From assembly GCA_902586485.1 (NCBI GenBank), contig CACIHO010000001.1:62001-126000 (forward strand): a stretch of DNA of 64,000 nt, given 5' to 3'. Below, in pieces: positions 38,707 to 49,126 of the stretch; position 1 is the stretch's first letter; each line of letters opens with the position of its first letter. The position numbers were made by a program, and so were the translations under genes. This DNA is from an uncultured Pelagibacteraceae bacterium (lineage in GTDB: Bacteria; Pseudomonadota; Alphaproteobacteria; Pelagibacterales; Pelagibacteraceae). A model generated the notes under the pieces. The model was not told where the DNA came from, did not search any database, and saw only the letters and a list, made by a program, of their open reading frames with translations.

Positions 38707-40491
38707 ATGCCTAAAAAAAGAAAAAAAAGTTTCAGAAGTCAGCAGTGGTTTAATAACCCAAAAAATCCAGATATGACGGCTTTGTATCTAGAAAGATATT
38801 TAAATTATGGTCTAACTAGAAAAGAATTACAATCTGGAAACCCAATAATAGGAATAGCTCAATCTGGTAGTGACCTTTCACCATGTAATAGGCATTTTAT
38901 GTCTCTAAGTAAGAGAATAAAAGATGGAGTCAGAAGAGCAGGGGGTATACCCATGGAGTTTCCAACTCATCCAATTCAAGAAACAGGAAAAAGACCAACA
39001 GCAATGTTGGATAGAAATCTTTCATATTTGTCATTAGTAGAAGTTTTATATGGATACCCACTTGATGGAGTTATCTTAACAACAGGATGTGATAAAACTA
39101 CTCCTGCAGCTTTGATGGCAGCAGCCACGGTAAATATTCCAGCAATAGTTTTATCTGGTGGTCCAATGTTAGATGGAATGTACAAAGGAAAATTAGCTGG
39201 TTCTGGCTTAGTAGTTTGGGAAGCTAGAAAAATGTTAGCTAAAGGAGAGATTAAATATGAGGAATTTATGGATATGGTTTCATCATCCTCACCAAGTGCT
39301 GGACATTGTAATACAATGGGTACAGCATCATCGATGAACTCAGTTGCTGAAGCATTGGGAATGTCTTTACCAGGAGGTGCGGTTATTCCCGCTCCTTATA
39401 GAGAAAGAGAGCAAATTTCTTATGAAACAGGTAAAAGAATTGTTGGAATGGTTCATGAAGATTTAACCCCATCTAAAATAATGACACGTAAAGCTTTTGA
39501 AAACGCAGTAGTAGTAGCAAGTGCTATAGGCGGATCTAGCAATTGCACAGCCCATTTAAGTGCTATCGCAAAACATGTGGGGATTAAATTTGATCTTTCT
39601 GATTGGCAAAAACTTGGGCACAACATTCCCTTATTGGTAAATTGCCAACCTGCAGGGGAATACTTAATGGAAAGTTTTCACAGAGCTGGAGCAATACCTG
39701 CAGTAATGAAGGAATTAATTAAAAATAAAAAAATTCACACAAATATTAAGACAGTTACAGGAAAGACAGTTGGTGAAAATCTAAGAAAGAAAATTGATGT
39801 AGATAGTAAAGTGATCAAATCATTTAAAAATGCATTAACTGAAAAGGCAGGTTTTTTAGTAATGAGAAGTAATTTTTTCTCATCTGCAATTATGAAAACA
39901 TCAGTAATTAGTAAAGAATTTAGAGATCAATATTTAGTGAATCCTAAACACCCTAATGTTTTTGAATGTAAAGCTATAGTCTTTGAGGGACCTGAGGATT
40001 ATCATAAAAGACTTAATGATAAAAAATTAAAAGTAGATGAAAACTCAATATTAATTATCAGAGGTTGCGGACCGGTTGGATATCCTGGATCAGCAGAAGT
40101 GGTCAATATGCAACCACCTGACAGATTATTAAAAAAAGGAATAAGACATTTACCAACATTGGGAGACGGAAGACAAAGCGGAACATCTGAGAGCCCGTCA
40201 ATACTTCATGTTTCACCAGAGTCAGCAGTAGGAGGAGATTTAGGCATCGTTAAAACTTACGATAAAATAAAAATAGACTTAAATAAGAGAAGAGTTGATT
40301 TATTGATTTCTCAAGCTGAATTTAAAAAACGAAGAAAAAACAAAAAAGTATTTAAGCCAAAAAATCAAACTCCTTGGCAGGAAATATTTAGAAATACTGT
40401 TGGTCAATTGGATGATGGCGCATGCATTAATTCTCGAGGTAAATACTTAGACGTATCACATACCAAAGGTTTACCAAGAGATTCTCACTAA
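38707..40491 (+). CDS. IlvD/Edd-family dehydratase (sugar-acid dehydratase-like)
   Basis: TTGCDKTTPAALMAAATVNIPAI, GHCNTMGTASSMNS, TLGDGRQSGTSESPSILHVSPE. Confidence 0.9.
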   Translation: MPKKRKKSFRSQQWFNNPKNPDMTALYLERYLNYGLTRKELQSGNPIIGIAQSGSDLSPCNRHFMSLSKRIKDGVRRAGGIPMEFPTHPIQETGKRPTAMLDRNLSYLSLVEVLYGYPLDGVILTTGCDKTTPAALMAAATVNIPAIVLSGGPMLDGMYKGKLAGSGLVVWEARKMLAKGEIKYEEFMDMVSSSSPSAGHCNTMGTASSMNSVAEALGMSLPGGAVIPAPYREREQISYETGKRIVGMVHEDLTPSKIMTRKAFENAVVVASAIGGSSNCTAHLSAIAKHVGIKFDLSDWQKLGHNIPLLVNCQPAGEYLMESFHRAGAIPAVMKELIKNKKIHTNIKTVTGKTVGENLRKKIDVDSKVIKSFKNALTEKAGFLVMRSNFFSSAIMKTSVISKEFRDQYLVNPKHPNVFECKAIVFEGPEDYHKRLNDKKLKVDENSILIIRGCGPVGYPGSAEVVNMQPPDRLLKKGIRHLPTLGDGRQSGTSESPSILHVSPESAVGGDLGIVKTYDKIKIDLNKRRVDLLISQAEFKKRRKNKKVFKPKNQTPWQEIFRNTVGQLDDGACINSRGKYLDVSHTKGLPRDSH

Positions 40492-41459
40492 TGAGGCCAA
40501 AAATATTAGTTTCCAGAAAAATATCAGATTTAGCAGAGGAAAAACTTCAAAAAGAATTTGAAGTAACTTTAAATCCAAAAGACGAACCTATTCCAGAAAA
40601 CGACTTAATAAAAATTGTAAATGATTATGATGGAATGATTTCGACTGGTTTTGACAAAATTAGTGAAAATTTTTTTAATAATTTAAGTGGTAAATTAAAA
40701 ATTATAGCTCAAGTGGGTGTTGGTTATGATAATATTTCAATAAAATCTGCAGAAGAAAAAAAAATTAAAGTTACAAATACACCTAATGTTTTAAATGAAG
40801 CGGTGGCAGAAACTACTATTCTATTAATTCTGGCAGCCTCAAGAAGAATTGGTGAAGCGTATAATCTAGTGAAAACAGATAACTGGAAAAATCAAAAACC
40901 TGATCTTACTAAATTTATGATTGGAAACTCTGTTACAGGTAAAACTTTAGGAATTATTGGTATGGGTCGTATTGGAAGAATGACTGCAAAAAGTGCTAAA
41001 GCATTTGGAATGAAGATATTTTATCATAACAGAAATAAACTCTCTGATGATCAAGAGGATGGGGCACAGTATTTTTCTGATATCAAGTCTATGCTACCTA
41101 AATGTGACTTTTTAAGCATTCATACGCCAGCAACTTCTGAGACCAAATATATATTAAATTCTTCAACTATAAATTTATTACCTAAACATGCTGTTGTTGT
41201 AAATACATCAAGAGGATCAACTATTAATGATGATGATTTAATTGATGCCCTCGAGAATAAAAAAATCTATGCGGCTGGTTTAGATGTATTTAATAATGAA
41301 CCCAATTTAGATAAAAGATATTTAAAATTAGATAACTGTTTTGTTTTACCACATATTGGTAGTGCGACTCATGAGACTAGATTGGCAATGAGCATGATGG
41401 CAGTAGATAATATTTATTGTTATTTTAATAAAAAACCTCTTATTTCTGAAGTAGTTTAA
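40491..41459 (+). CDS. D-isomer 2-hydroxyacid dehydrogenase (glyoxylate/hydroxypyruvate reductase-like)
   Basis: GVGYDNI, GKTLGIIGMGRIGRMTA, NTSRGSTINDDDL, LPHIGSATHETR. Confidence 0.9.
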   Translation: MRPKILVSRKISDLAEEKLQKEFEVTLNPKDEPIPENDLIKIVNDYDGMISTGFDKISENFFNNLSGKLKIIAQVGVGYDNISIKSAEEKKIKVTNTPNVLNEAVAETTILLILAASRRIGEAYNLVKTDNWKNQKPDLTKFMIGNSVTGKTLGIIGMGRIGRMTAKSAKAFGMKIFYHNRNKLSDDQEDGAQYFSDIKSMLPKCDFLSIHTPATSETKYILNSSTINLLPKHAVVVNTSRGSTINDDDLIDALENKKIYAAGLDVFNNEPNLDKRYLKLDNCFVLPHIGSATHETRLAMSMMAVDNIYCYFNKKPLISEVV

Positions 41460-41583
41460 AACAACTAAAGGTTGTGTATTTAGAGAATATATATAATTTC
41501 TATATATAAACATTAAACGAATCCGTTGATCTCAAAAAACATTTGTGATTAAATTTCAGAAAAACACAAACGAGAGGAAGATA

Positions 41584-42600
41584 ATGTTTAAACTTATATC
41601 TAAAACTATAGCTGCAGTAGCTATTGTTTCAGTTGCGTTAATTGGCTCTGCAAATGCAAAGACTTTAAAAATTGAAACACACTTTACTGCTAGTTCACCT
41701 AATGGTGAAGTTGCAGCTCAATTCGCTAAAAACGTTGAAATGTTTTCTGGCGGAAGCTTAAAAGTACAAATGTTCTACTCATCGTCAGTAACTGGTAAAT
41801 CTGCTGAGGTATTTAACTCTGCACAAACTGGTATTATTGATTGTGATATGACTGGTGCAGGTTACCAAACTGGTAAAAATGCAGCATTCCAATTCGCAGG
41901 TGATGTAATGGGTGGATATGACAATCCATATCAACAATATGAATTCCTTAATTACCCAGGAGCTCAAGAAGCTGTTGATGCACTTTATAACAAGTATGGA
42001 ATGACACTAATTGGATGGTGGATACCAGGTCATGAGTCTTTAATTTCAAGCAGACCAATTCCAGATGTTGCTTCATTGAAAGACTTTAAATTTAGATCAC
42101 CTCCAGGAATGGAAAGTATGATCTTTACAGCATTAGGTGCTAAGCCAATCGTAATGGACTTTGGTGAAGTTCCAACTGCTTTACAAACTGGTCTAATTGA
42201 TGGTGCTGACTATTCATCTTTAGCTACTAACTATGCAGGTGGACACTATGAGCAAAATAAATATGCTACATACCCAGGTTTCCACTCTATGCCAGCTGAC
42301 CACTTAGCTTGTAACACAAAAGTATGGAACAAGTTAAAGCCTCATGAAAAAGGTGCAATGAAAGCAGGTATAGAAATTGCTGGAAGAACTATTACTAGCT
42401 TAGTTGAAAGAAAAAATGCTGAAGCTGTTAAAGCTTTGAATGATATGGGCGTTACTCTTCACGATTGGTCTAGAGAAGATAGACTTAAATTCAGACAAGC
42501 TGCTCTTGCCGCTTGGGAAGAATGGAAGACTAAATCTCCAGAGGCAGCTGCTCTTATTGAAATACACAAAGCTTATATGAAAGCTAACGGTATTATGTAA
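41584..42600 (+). CDS. dctP: TRAP transporter substrate-binding protein (DctP family)
   Basis: Signal peptide, TALQTGLIDGADYS; start set to ATG 41584 after agagg (track ORF 41545). Confidence 0.92.
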   Translation: MFKLISKTIAAVAIVSVALIGSANAKTLKIETHFTASSPNGEVAAQFAKNVEMFSGGSLKVQMFYSSSVTGKSAEVFNSAQTGIIDCDMTGAGYQTGKNAAFQFAGDVMGGYDNPYQQYEFLNYPGAQEAVDALYNKYGMTLIGWWIPGHESLISSRPIPDVASLKDFKFRSPPGMESMIFTALGAKPIVMDFGEVPTALQTGLIDGADYSSLATNYAGGHYEQNKYATYPGFHSMPADHLACNTKVWNKLKPHEKGAMKAGIEIAGRTITSLVERKNAEAVKALNDMGVTLHDWSREDRLKFRQAALAAWEEWKTKSPEAAALIEIHKAYMKANGIM

Positions 42601-42619
42601 TTAAGAGTAAAAAAAATTT

Positions 42620-42641
42620 GAAGGGCCTGAAAGGGCCCTTC
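42620..42641 (+). other. Intercistronic hairpin between dctP and dctQ
   Basis: GAAGGGCC-TGAAAG-GGCCCTTC, 8-bp GC-rich stem. Confidence 0.85.
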
Positions 42642-42664
42642 TATCAAAGAAAGATTTTTTACTT

Positions 42665-43249
42665 ATGCGAGATAAAGATTTACAAGATAAACAACTACAA
42701 GAGCAAAGTGAAAAAGTTGCAAGTAAAGATGATTTTCCAATAAATTGGATAGACCGAATTTCCTTATTTTTAAGTCACACAATTAAATACCTAATTCCTA
42801 TAATTGTAATTGTGATGATGTATGAAATTTTTATGAGATATGTTTTATTTAAACCAACATTATGGGCTAACGAGTTATGCTTGTGGTTGGCTGGTGTTTG
42901 TTATTTAGTAGGTGGAATATACGCTACAAGACTAAGAAGCCACATAAGAATAGTATTATTATATGATTATGTCAGTAGACCAGTTCAGAGAATTTTTGAT
43001 TTAATTAGCACTACTATAATTGTGGTTTTTGCTGCTGCTGTAATTTATGGCGGTTTTGAAGATGCACATAGGTCATTCATAAATTGGGAGAGATTTGCAA
43101 CATATTGGGACCCACCGATTCCAGCTACTATGAAACCTCTTACACTGATATGCTTATTTCTTATTGCACTTCAATCTGTAAATAATTTAATTATTGATTG
43201 GAAAAATCCTAAAGAAAAACAATACCAACCAGCTAAAGACTTAAAATAA
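42665..43249 (+). CDS. dctQ: TRAP transporter small permease (DctQ)
   Basis: 4 TM; FMRYVLFKPTLWANELCLWLAG. Confidence 0.92.
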   Translation: MRDKDLQDKQLQEQSEKVASKDDFPINWIDRISLFLSHTIKYLIPIIVIVMMYEIFMRYVLFKPTLWANELCLWLAGVCYLVGGIYATRLRSHIRIVLLYDYVSRPVQRIFDLISTTIIVVFAAAVIYGGFEDAHRSFINWERFATYWDPPIPATMKPLTLICLFLIALQSVNNLIIDWKNPKEKQYQPAKDLK

Positions 43250-43250
43250 G

Positions 43251-44573
43251 ATGGAATTTGAGATAGGTACACTCTCGATCATACTTATTGTTGGATTGTT
43301 AGCTCTTATATCTATTGGTGTTCCAATGGGATTTGCATCTGGTTTTATGGGTGCAGTACTTGTATTTTTATATATAGGCGAACACGCATTAGGAATTTTA
43401 CTCTCAAGATATTATTCTCTTGTTGTTACATATTCTTTTTTATCTGTACCATTATTTATATTTATGGCCTCCCTGCTTGAACGCTCGAACATTGCGAGAG
43501 ATTTATATGATGCTTTAAATGCTTGGTTGAGAAAAACCAGAGGTGGAGTAGGGGTAGTAACTGCAATCATGGCAACAATCATGGCTGCAATGAGTGGAAT
43601 TATTGGAGGAGAAATAGTTTTATTAGGATTGATTGCACTCCCTCAGATGTTGAGATTGAAATACGATCAGGATATGTCGATAGGTATTATTTGTGCATCA
43701 GGTTCCTTAGGTACAATGATACCTCCATCTATTGTTTTAATTATTTATGGATTAACAACCGAAACATCAATTACAATGTTATTCCAAGAAGCAATTGTTC
43801 CAGGTTTAATGATTTCAGGATTAATTATTACTTACATTCTTATCAGAACAAGATTGCAACCTCATCTTGCACCACTAAGTGATGAGCCAGCTTTAACTTT
43901 AAAAGAAAAAATGTCTTACCTTCCAGGTCTTTTGCCACCGATTGGTATTGTAATAATTGTTTTAGGTTCAATTTACTCTGGTATGACTGGTATTACAGAA
44001 GCGGCTGGAATGGGTGTGGTTGCAACATTAATTATAATTTTTGCTAGAAGAGAGCTAACATGGTTTTTATTTAAAGATGCATTGGTTAGAACATTTAAAG
44101 CTTCGGGAACAATTTTAACAATTACTTTTGGTGCTACAGTACTTGCGGGTGCTTATTCACTTGCTGGTGGACCGACTTATGTTGCAGAGACTATTTTAGC
44201 TTATGATTTAAAACCAATGTATTTAATTTTCATGATGCAAATAATGTTTCTAATTATGGGAGCATTTATGGATTGGGTTGGAATTGTTTTATTAGCAATG
44301 CCAGTATTTTTACCAATTGTTATAGCACTAGGTATGGATCCTATTTGGTTTGGAATTTTGTTCTGTGTGAATATGCAAGTTTCTTTTTTAAGTCCACCAT
44401 TTGGTCCTGCAGCTTTCTATTTGAAATCAGTTGCACCTCCACATATTTCATTAACAGATATTTTCAGAGGTTTTGCTCCATTTATAGTAATTCAGTTAAT
44501 AGTATTAGCATGTGTTATGTTCTTTCCAGAGGCAATGACACAAAATTTCCACGAGTTTAAACCTAAGCCATGA
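43251..44573 (+). CDS. dctM: TRAP transporter large permease (DctM)
   Basis: GVPMGFASGFMGA, GIICASGSLGTMIPPSIVLIIYG, SFLSPPFGPAAFYLK. Confidence 0.94.
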   Translation: MEFEIGTLSIILIVGLLALISIGVPMGFASGFMGAVLVFLYIGEHALGILLSRYYSLVVTYSFLSVPLFIFMASLLERSNIARDLYDALNAWLRKTRGGVGVVTAIMATIMAAMSGIIGGEIVLLGLIALPQMLRLKYDQDMSIGIICASGSLGTMIPPSIVLIIYGLTTETSITMLFQEAIVPGLMISGLIITYILIRTRLQPHLAPLSDEPALTLKEKMSYLPGLLPPIGIVIIVLGSIYSGMTGITEAAGMGVVATLIIIFARRELTWFLFKDALVRTFKASGTILTITFGATVLAGAYSLAGGPTYVAETILAYDLKPMYLIFMMQIMFLIMGAFMDWVGIVLLAMPVFLPIVIALGMDPIWFGILFCVNMQVSFLSPPFGPAAFYLKSVAPPHISLTDIFRGFAPFIVIQLIVLACVMFFPEAMTQNFHEFKPKP

Positions 44574-45439
44574 TAAATATTGGTTTTGTTGGAACAGGTC
44601 TTATGGGCCTTCCAATGGCAAAAAATATATTAAAATCAGGATTGAAATTAAGTGCATTCAACCGAACAATAAATAAAGCTGAACCTTTAAAAGAGTTTGG
44701 TGCAGAAATATCAAAAACATTAAGCGAAGTAGTTAAAGATAAAGATTATGTAATTACAATGTTAACAGATGATAGTGCTGTTGATGCAATTATGAATAAT
44801 TCAGATTTTTCAGAAAATTTAAAATCTGGATCAACAGTTATAGATATGAGCTCTATCAAACCAACCACTGCAACAAAATATGGAAATACTTTAAAGTTAA
44901 AAAATATAAATTATTTAGATGCACCAGTTTCAGGAGGCACTATTGGTGCAGAGGAAGCGTCTTTAGCAATTATGGTTGGAGGTGAACAAGGTGTTTTTGA
45001 TAATTCTCTAAATATTTTAAAAGCCATGGGAAACCCAACATTAGTTGGACCCGTAGGAAGTGGACAAGTCTCAAAGTTAGCAAATCAAATTGTAGTGGGG
45101 GTTACAATAGGAGCAGTTGCTGAAGCAATAACCTTGTGTGAAAAAGCTGGTGCTGATCCAATAAAACTAATTAAAGCTCTTTCTGGAGGCTGGGCAGATA
45201 GTAAAATTTTACAAACTCATGGAAAAAGAATGATAGATAAAGATTTTAGTCCAAAAGGCAAAACATCAACTCATTTAAAAGATATGAATAACATTTTAGA
45301 GTGCGCAAACTCTTATAATACGCATTTACCTATTTCAAATTTAGTGAAAGAAATGTATAAAACTCTTGTCGATAATGGTCATGGAAATACTGATCATAGT
45401 TCACTTTATAATGAAATCGAAAGGATAAATAAAAAATGA
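44570..45439 (+). CDS. 2-hydroxy-3-oxopropionate reductase/3-hydroxyisobutyrate dehydrogenase-like
   Basis: GFVGTGLMGLPMAKNILKSG, DAPVSGGTIGAEEASLAIMVGG. Confidence 0.9.
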   Translation: MINIGFVGTGLMGLPMAKNILKSGLKLSAFNRTINKAEPLKEFGAEISKTLSEVVKDKDYVITMLTDDSAVDAIMNNSDFSENLKSGSTVIDMSSIKPTTATKYGNTLKLKNINYLDAPVSGGTIGAEEASLAIMVGGEQGVFDNSLNILKAMGNPTLVGPVGSGQVSKLANQIVVGVTIGAVAEAITLCEKAGADPIKLIKALSGGWADSKILQTHGKRMIDKDFSPKGKTSTHLKDMNNILECANSYNTHLPISNLVKEMYKTLVDNGHGNTDHSSLYNEIERINKK

Positions 45440-46179
45440 GTGGAAGATTAGAAGGTAAAAAAATTCTAGTAACAGCAGCGGGTCAAGGTATTGGAAAGGC
45501 GACAGCAATTGCATTTCATAAAGAAGGTGCTCAAGTTACTGCAACCGATTTAAATGATAAGACTTTGGCTGATTTAAATAAAGAATATCCTGATATTAAA
45601 GTACAAAAGTTAGACTCAACAGATAACAGTGCGATTTTAGAATTTACTAAAACATTAGAAAAAGTTGATGTTTTGTTTAATGCAGTTGGTTTTGTCCATC
45701 ATGGCACAATCTTAGAGTGTGAGGAGAAAGATTGGGATTTTTCCTCAACTGTGAATGTAAAGTCCATGTATTTTATGTGTAAAGCTATCCTACCTTTAAT
45801 GGTTAAACAAAATGGTGGAAGCATCATTAATGTATCGTCATGTGCATCAAGTTTAAAAGGTTTTCCAAATAGGTTTGTTTATGGAGCAACAAAAGGCGCA
45901 GTTATTGGTTTAACAAAATCAATAGCAGCAGATTTTGTTAAACAAAATATAAGATGTAATTCAATTGCACCAGGAACAGTTTTTTCACCATCTTGGCAAG
46001 ATAGAGTTAATCAAAGCCCAGATCCAGTTCAGGCAAAAAAAGATTTCATTGCTAGACAACCTATGGGAAGATTAGGGACTGCTGAAGAAATAGCCGCAGT
46101 AGCTGTATATTTGGCAAGCGATGATGCAACATTTACAACAGGAACAACAATTTCAGTTGATGGTGGAATTTCAATATAA
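45436..46179 (+). CDS. SDR oxidoreductase (2-keto-3-deoxy-L-fuconate dehydrogenase/BDH2-like)
   Basis: VTAAGQGIGKATAIAFHKEGAQVTATDLN, YGATKGAVIGLTKS, RLGTAEEIAAVAVYLASD. Confidence 0.88.
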   Translation: MSGRLEGKKILVTAAGQGIGKATAIAFHKEGAQVTATDLNDKTLADLNKEYPDIKVQKLDSTDNSAILEFTKTLEKVDVLFNAVGFVHHGTILECEEKDWDFSSTVNVKSMYFMCKAILPLMVKQNGGSIINVSSCASSLKGFPNRFVYGATKGAVIGLTKSIAADFVKQNIRCNSIAPGTVFSPSWQDRVNQSPDPVQAKKDFIARQPMGRLGTAEEIAAVAVYLASDDATFTTGTTISVDGGISI

Positions 46180-46200
46180 TTAAACAACAAAAGGATAAAT

Positions 46201-47043
46201 ATGAAATTATTAAGAGTAGGACAAAAAGGAAGTGAAAAGCCATCTATTATGGATAAGGATGGAAAAATAAGGGATATAAGTTCTCATATTAAAGATTTAA
46301 ATCCTGATTTTTTAAACTTCGAGACTTTTGCAAAGTTACAAAATACTGATTTATCAAATTTACCTGAATTATCCTCAAATGAAAGAATAGGCTCTTGTAT
46401 AACTAGCCCACGTAAGTTTATAGCTATAGGCCTTAATTATTCAGATCATGCTGCTGAAGTTGGTGCTGATATTCCAAAAGAACCAATAGTTTTTATGAAG
46501 GCAACTAGCTGTATAGTTGGACCCAACGATGATGTTGAAATAGTTTCAGGATCAAAAAAATTAGACTGGGAGGTAGAGCTTGGTATTGTAATTGGTAAAG
46601 AAGCCAAACATATTGCAGAAAATCAATCACAAGATCATATTTTAGGTTATTGTTTAGTAAATGATGTAAGTGAACGTGAGTGGCAACTTGAAAAAATGGG
46701 ACAATGGGTTAAAGGAAAATCTCATGATACTTATGGCCCTGTTGGTCCACATTTAGTTACAAAAGATGAAATATCAGACGTTAATAATTTAAAAATGAGC
46801 TTAGATGTAAATGGAAAAAGAATGCAAACAGGTAATACAAGCACAATGATATTTAATGTTGATGTGATAGTATCTTATTTGAGTAAGTATATGACTCTTT
46901 TACCAGGAGATATTATTACAACTGGGACACCTCCAGGAGTAGGGATGGGAATGAAGCCACAGCAATTCTTAAAAGCAGGTGATATGATGAAATTATCAGT
47001 TGAGAATTTAGGAGAGCAAAACTCGAAGGTAGTTGCTTTATAA
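46201..47043 (+). CDS. Fumarylacetoacetate hydrolase family (2,4-diketo-3-deoxy-sugar-acid hydrolase-like)
   Basis: IGLNYSDHAAEVGADIPKEPIVFMKATSCIVGPND, TGTPPGVGMG. Confidence 0.87.
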   Translation: MKLLRVGQKGSEKPSIMDKDGKIRDISSHIKDLNPDFLNFETFAKLQNTDLSNLPELSSNERIGSCITSPRKFIAIGLNYSDHAAEVGADIPKEPIVFMKATSCIVGPNDDVEIVSGSKKLDWEVELGIVIGKEAKHIAENQSQDHILGYCLVNDVSEREWQLEKMGQWVKGKSHDTYGPVGPHLVTKDEISDVNNLKMSLDVNGKRMQTGNTSTMIFNVDVIVSYLSKYMTLLPGDIITTGTPPGVGMGMKPQQFLKAGDMMKLSVENLGEQNSKVVAL

Positions 47044-47049
47044 TTTGTT

Positions 47050-48222
47050 GTGAAAATAACTTCTATTAAAAGTCATGTACTTAGATATGAGTTAGAAAAA
47101 GAACTCGGTTACTCACAACAATACTATAAACATCGTACAGCCCACCTAGTTGAAGTCCAAACAGATGAAGGAATAATGGGTTGGGGTGAGTGTTTTGGTC
47201 CTGGAAATATAGCCTTAGCAAACAAGTATATTGTTGAAAAGGTTATACAGCCTTTGGTGATTGGTGAAGACCCTTTAAACAAAGAGCATATCTGGCAAAA
47301 AGTTTACAATCTTTTAAGAGATAGTGGTCAAAAAGGGATGCCGATACAAGCTTTATCAGGGGTAGATATAGCTCTATGGGATATCTTAGGAAAAAAAACA
47401 AACTCTCCCCTCTACCAACTTGTTGGTGGAAAATGTAATGATGATGTTCCTGTATATGGATATGGGATGATGTTGCAAAAAAAATCATTTGATGAGTTAG
47501 TTCCATTATTTCAAGAAGAAGCTAAACAGATTAAATCAAAAAACTTTAAAGCTATGAAAATGAAAGTTGGATTGGGTCCAAAAGAAGATTTAAAGTTAGT
47601 ACAAGCAGTTAGAAACTCTATAGGCAAAGACTTTAAATTAATGGTTGATGCAAATCATGCTTATAATTTGAAAGATGCACTTTACGTTGGAAAAGGTTTA
47701 GATGAATTAGATATTTATTGGTTTGAAGAACCTGTTGCTCCTGAGGATTATGATGGATATAAGGAATTAAAACAAAAAATCTCCACTAGTATTGCAGGAG
47801 GTGAGGCTGAATTTACAAAATATGGCTGGAATAAACTAATATCAAACAAATGTATTGATATTGCTCAACCAGAGGTTTGTGGACTTGGTGGAATAACCGA
47901 GTATTTAAAAATTGCAGCATTAGCTCAAGCAAATTTTGTTCCAGTAGTAAATCATGTTTGGGGCTCAGCAGTTAGTATTGCAGTTAATCTTCATTTATTG
48001 ACAGCACAACCAGATATGCCTGGTGGTTTATTCCCATCAAAATCTATGCTTGAGTTTGATACTACAGAAAAAAATATCTTTATAACAGATCTGCCAAAAG
48101 AGAATTTTTCAATTTTAGATCAAGTAAAAGATAATAATGGATTTGCATCAGTGACAGACAATGCAGGTATTGGTATAAACCCAAACGAGGACTTTATTAA
48201 AGAGTTTGAAGTAAATGAATAA
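47050..48222 (+). CDS. Enolase-superfamily (mandelate racemase/muconate lactonizing-like) sugar-acid dehydratase or cycloisomerase
   Basis: KAMKMKVG, LMVDANHAY, WFEEPVAPED, GGEAE, NHVWGSAV. Confidence 0.88.
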   Translation: MKITSIKSHVLRYELEKELGYSQQYYKHRTAHLVEVQTDEGIMGWGECFGPGNIALANKYIVEKVIQPLVIGEDPLNKEHIWQKVYNLLRDSGQKGMPIQALSGVDIALWDILGKKTNSPLYQLVGGKCNDDVPVYGYGMMLQKKSFDELVPLFQEEAKQIKSKNFKAMKMKVGLGPKEDLKLVQAVRNSIGKDFKLMVDANHAYNLKDALYVGKGLDELDIYWFEEPVAPEDYDGYKELKQKISTSIAGGEAEFTKYGWNKLISNKCIDIAQPEVCGLGGITEYLKIAALAQANFVPVVNHVWGSAVSIAVNLHLLTAQPDMPGGLFPSKSMLEFDTTEKNIFITDLPKENFSILDQVKDNNGFASVTDNAGIGINPNEDFIKEFEVNE

Positions 48223-49126
48223 AATTAAAACTACAGAACCGAAACCAATTTGGAAATTAAGATGCACTTTAGGTGAAGGAACATTATGGGTAAAAGAACA
48301 TAACTCTATTTATTTTGTAGATATTAAGAAAAAGAAAATTTGTTCTTTAAATATTAAAAGTAAAAAAAAGAAAATATTCCGAGTTAATAAAGAAATAGGC
48401 TTCATTGCTCATATTAAAGATCATATTTTTATTTTAGGTCTTCAGGGAGAATTAAGAATTCAAAATTTAAAATCAAAAAAAGTTTTAAAATCAATACCTA
48501 TAGAGCCAAAAATAAAGTTAAACAGAATAAATGATGGTAAAACAGATCCTAGTGGAAATCTTTGGTTTGGTACCATGGACAATTTAGAGAGAAATATTGA
48601 AAAAGGATCTTTGTATAAGTTAGATAAAAATCTTAGATTAACTAAAGTTGACAAAAATTATAGAATTACAAATGGTCCAGCATTTATTGATGAATATAAT
48701 CTTTACCACACTGATAGTCGGAAAAAAACTATTTATAAAATTAAGATTAATAAAAAAAATAAAATAATTAGCAAAAATATATTTAAAAAGTTTTCTCCTG
48801 AGGAAGGAGTCCCAGATGGAATGACTTTAGATAAAAATAAAAATTTATGGGTCGCACATTTTCGTGGGGCATGTGTCTCAGTATTTAACAGCAAAGCAAA
48901 ATTAATTCATAGAATTCATTTTCCAGCTAAAAACATTACTAACTGTGCATTTGGAGGTAAAAATAATCAAGAACTCTATGTTTCAACAGCAACAAAAGGA
49001 ATGAACAAAGCAGATTTGCGAAAATTTAGATATTCTGGCTTCTTTTTTAGTGTAAAAACTAACTCGAAAGGAATTTTACAGAAAAAATTTATTTTAAGTA
49101 ATGAAGAAAAGAGATCTTTACTATGA
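48215..49126 (+). CDS. SMP-30/gluconolactonase family lactonase
   Basis: CTLGEGTLWVKEHNSIYFVDI, RINDGKTDPSGNLWFGTMD, GVPDGMTLDKNKNLWVAHF. Confidence 0.87.
   Translation: MNKIKTTEPKPIWKLRCTLGEGTLWVKEHNSIYFVDIKKKKICSLNIKSKKKKIFRVNKEIGFIAHIKDHIFILGLQGELRIQNLKSKKVLKSIPIEPKIKLNRINDGKTDPSGNLWFGTMDNLERNIEKGSLYKLDKNLRLTKVDKNYRITNGPAFIDEYNLYHTDSRKKTIYKIKINKKNKIISKNIFKKFSPEEGVPDGMTLDKNKNLWVAHFRGACVSVFNSKAKLIHRIHFPAKNITNCAFGGKNNQELYVSTATKGMNKADLRKFRYSGFFFSVKTNSKGILQKKFILSNEEKRSLL

Noticed and set aside
41459-41584. Inverted repeats and TATATATA tracts upstream of dctP as a riboswitch
   Set aside because: Only short (5-6 bp) AT-rich pairings; compatible with promoter and terminator sequence, not enough for a structured RNA call.
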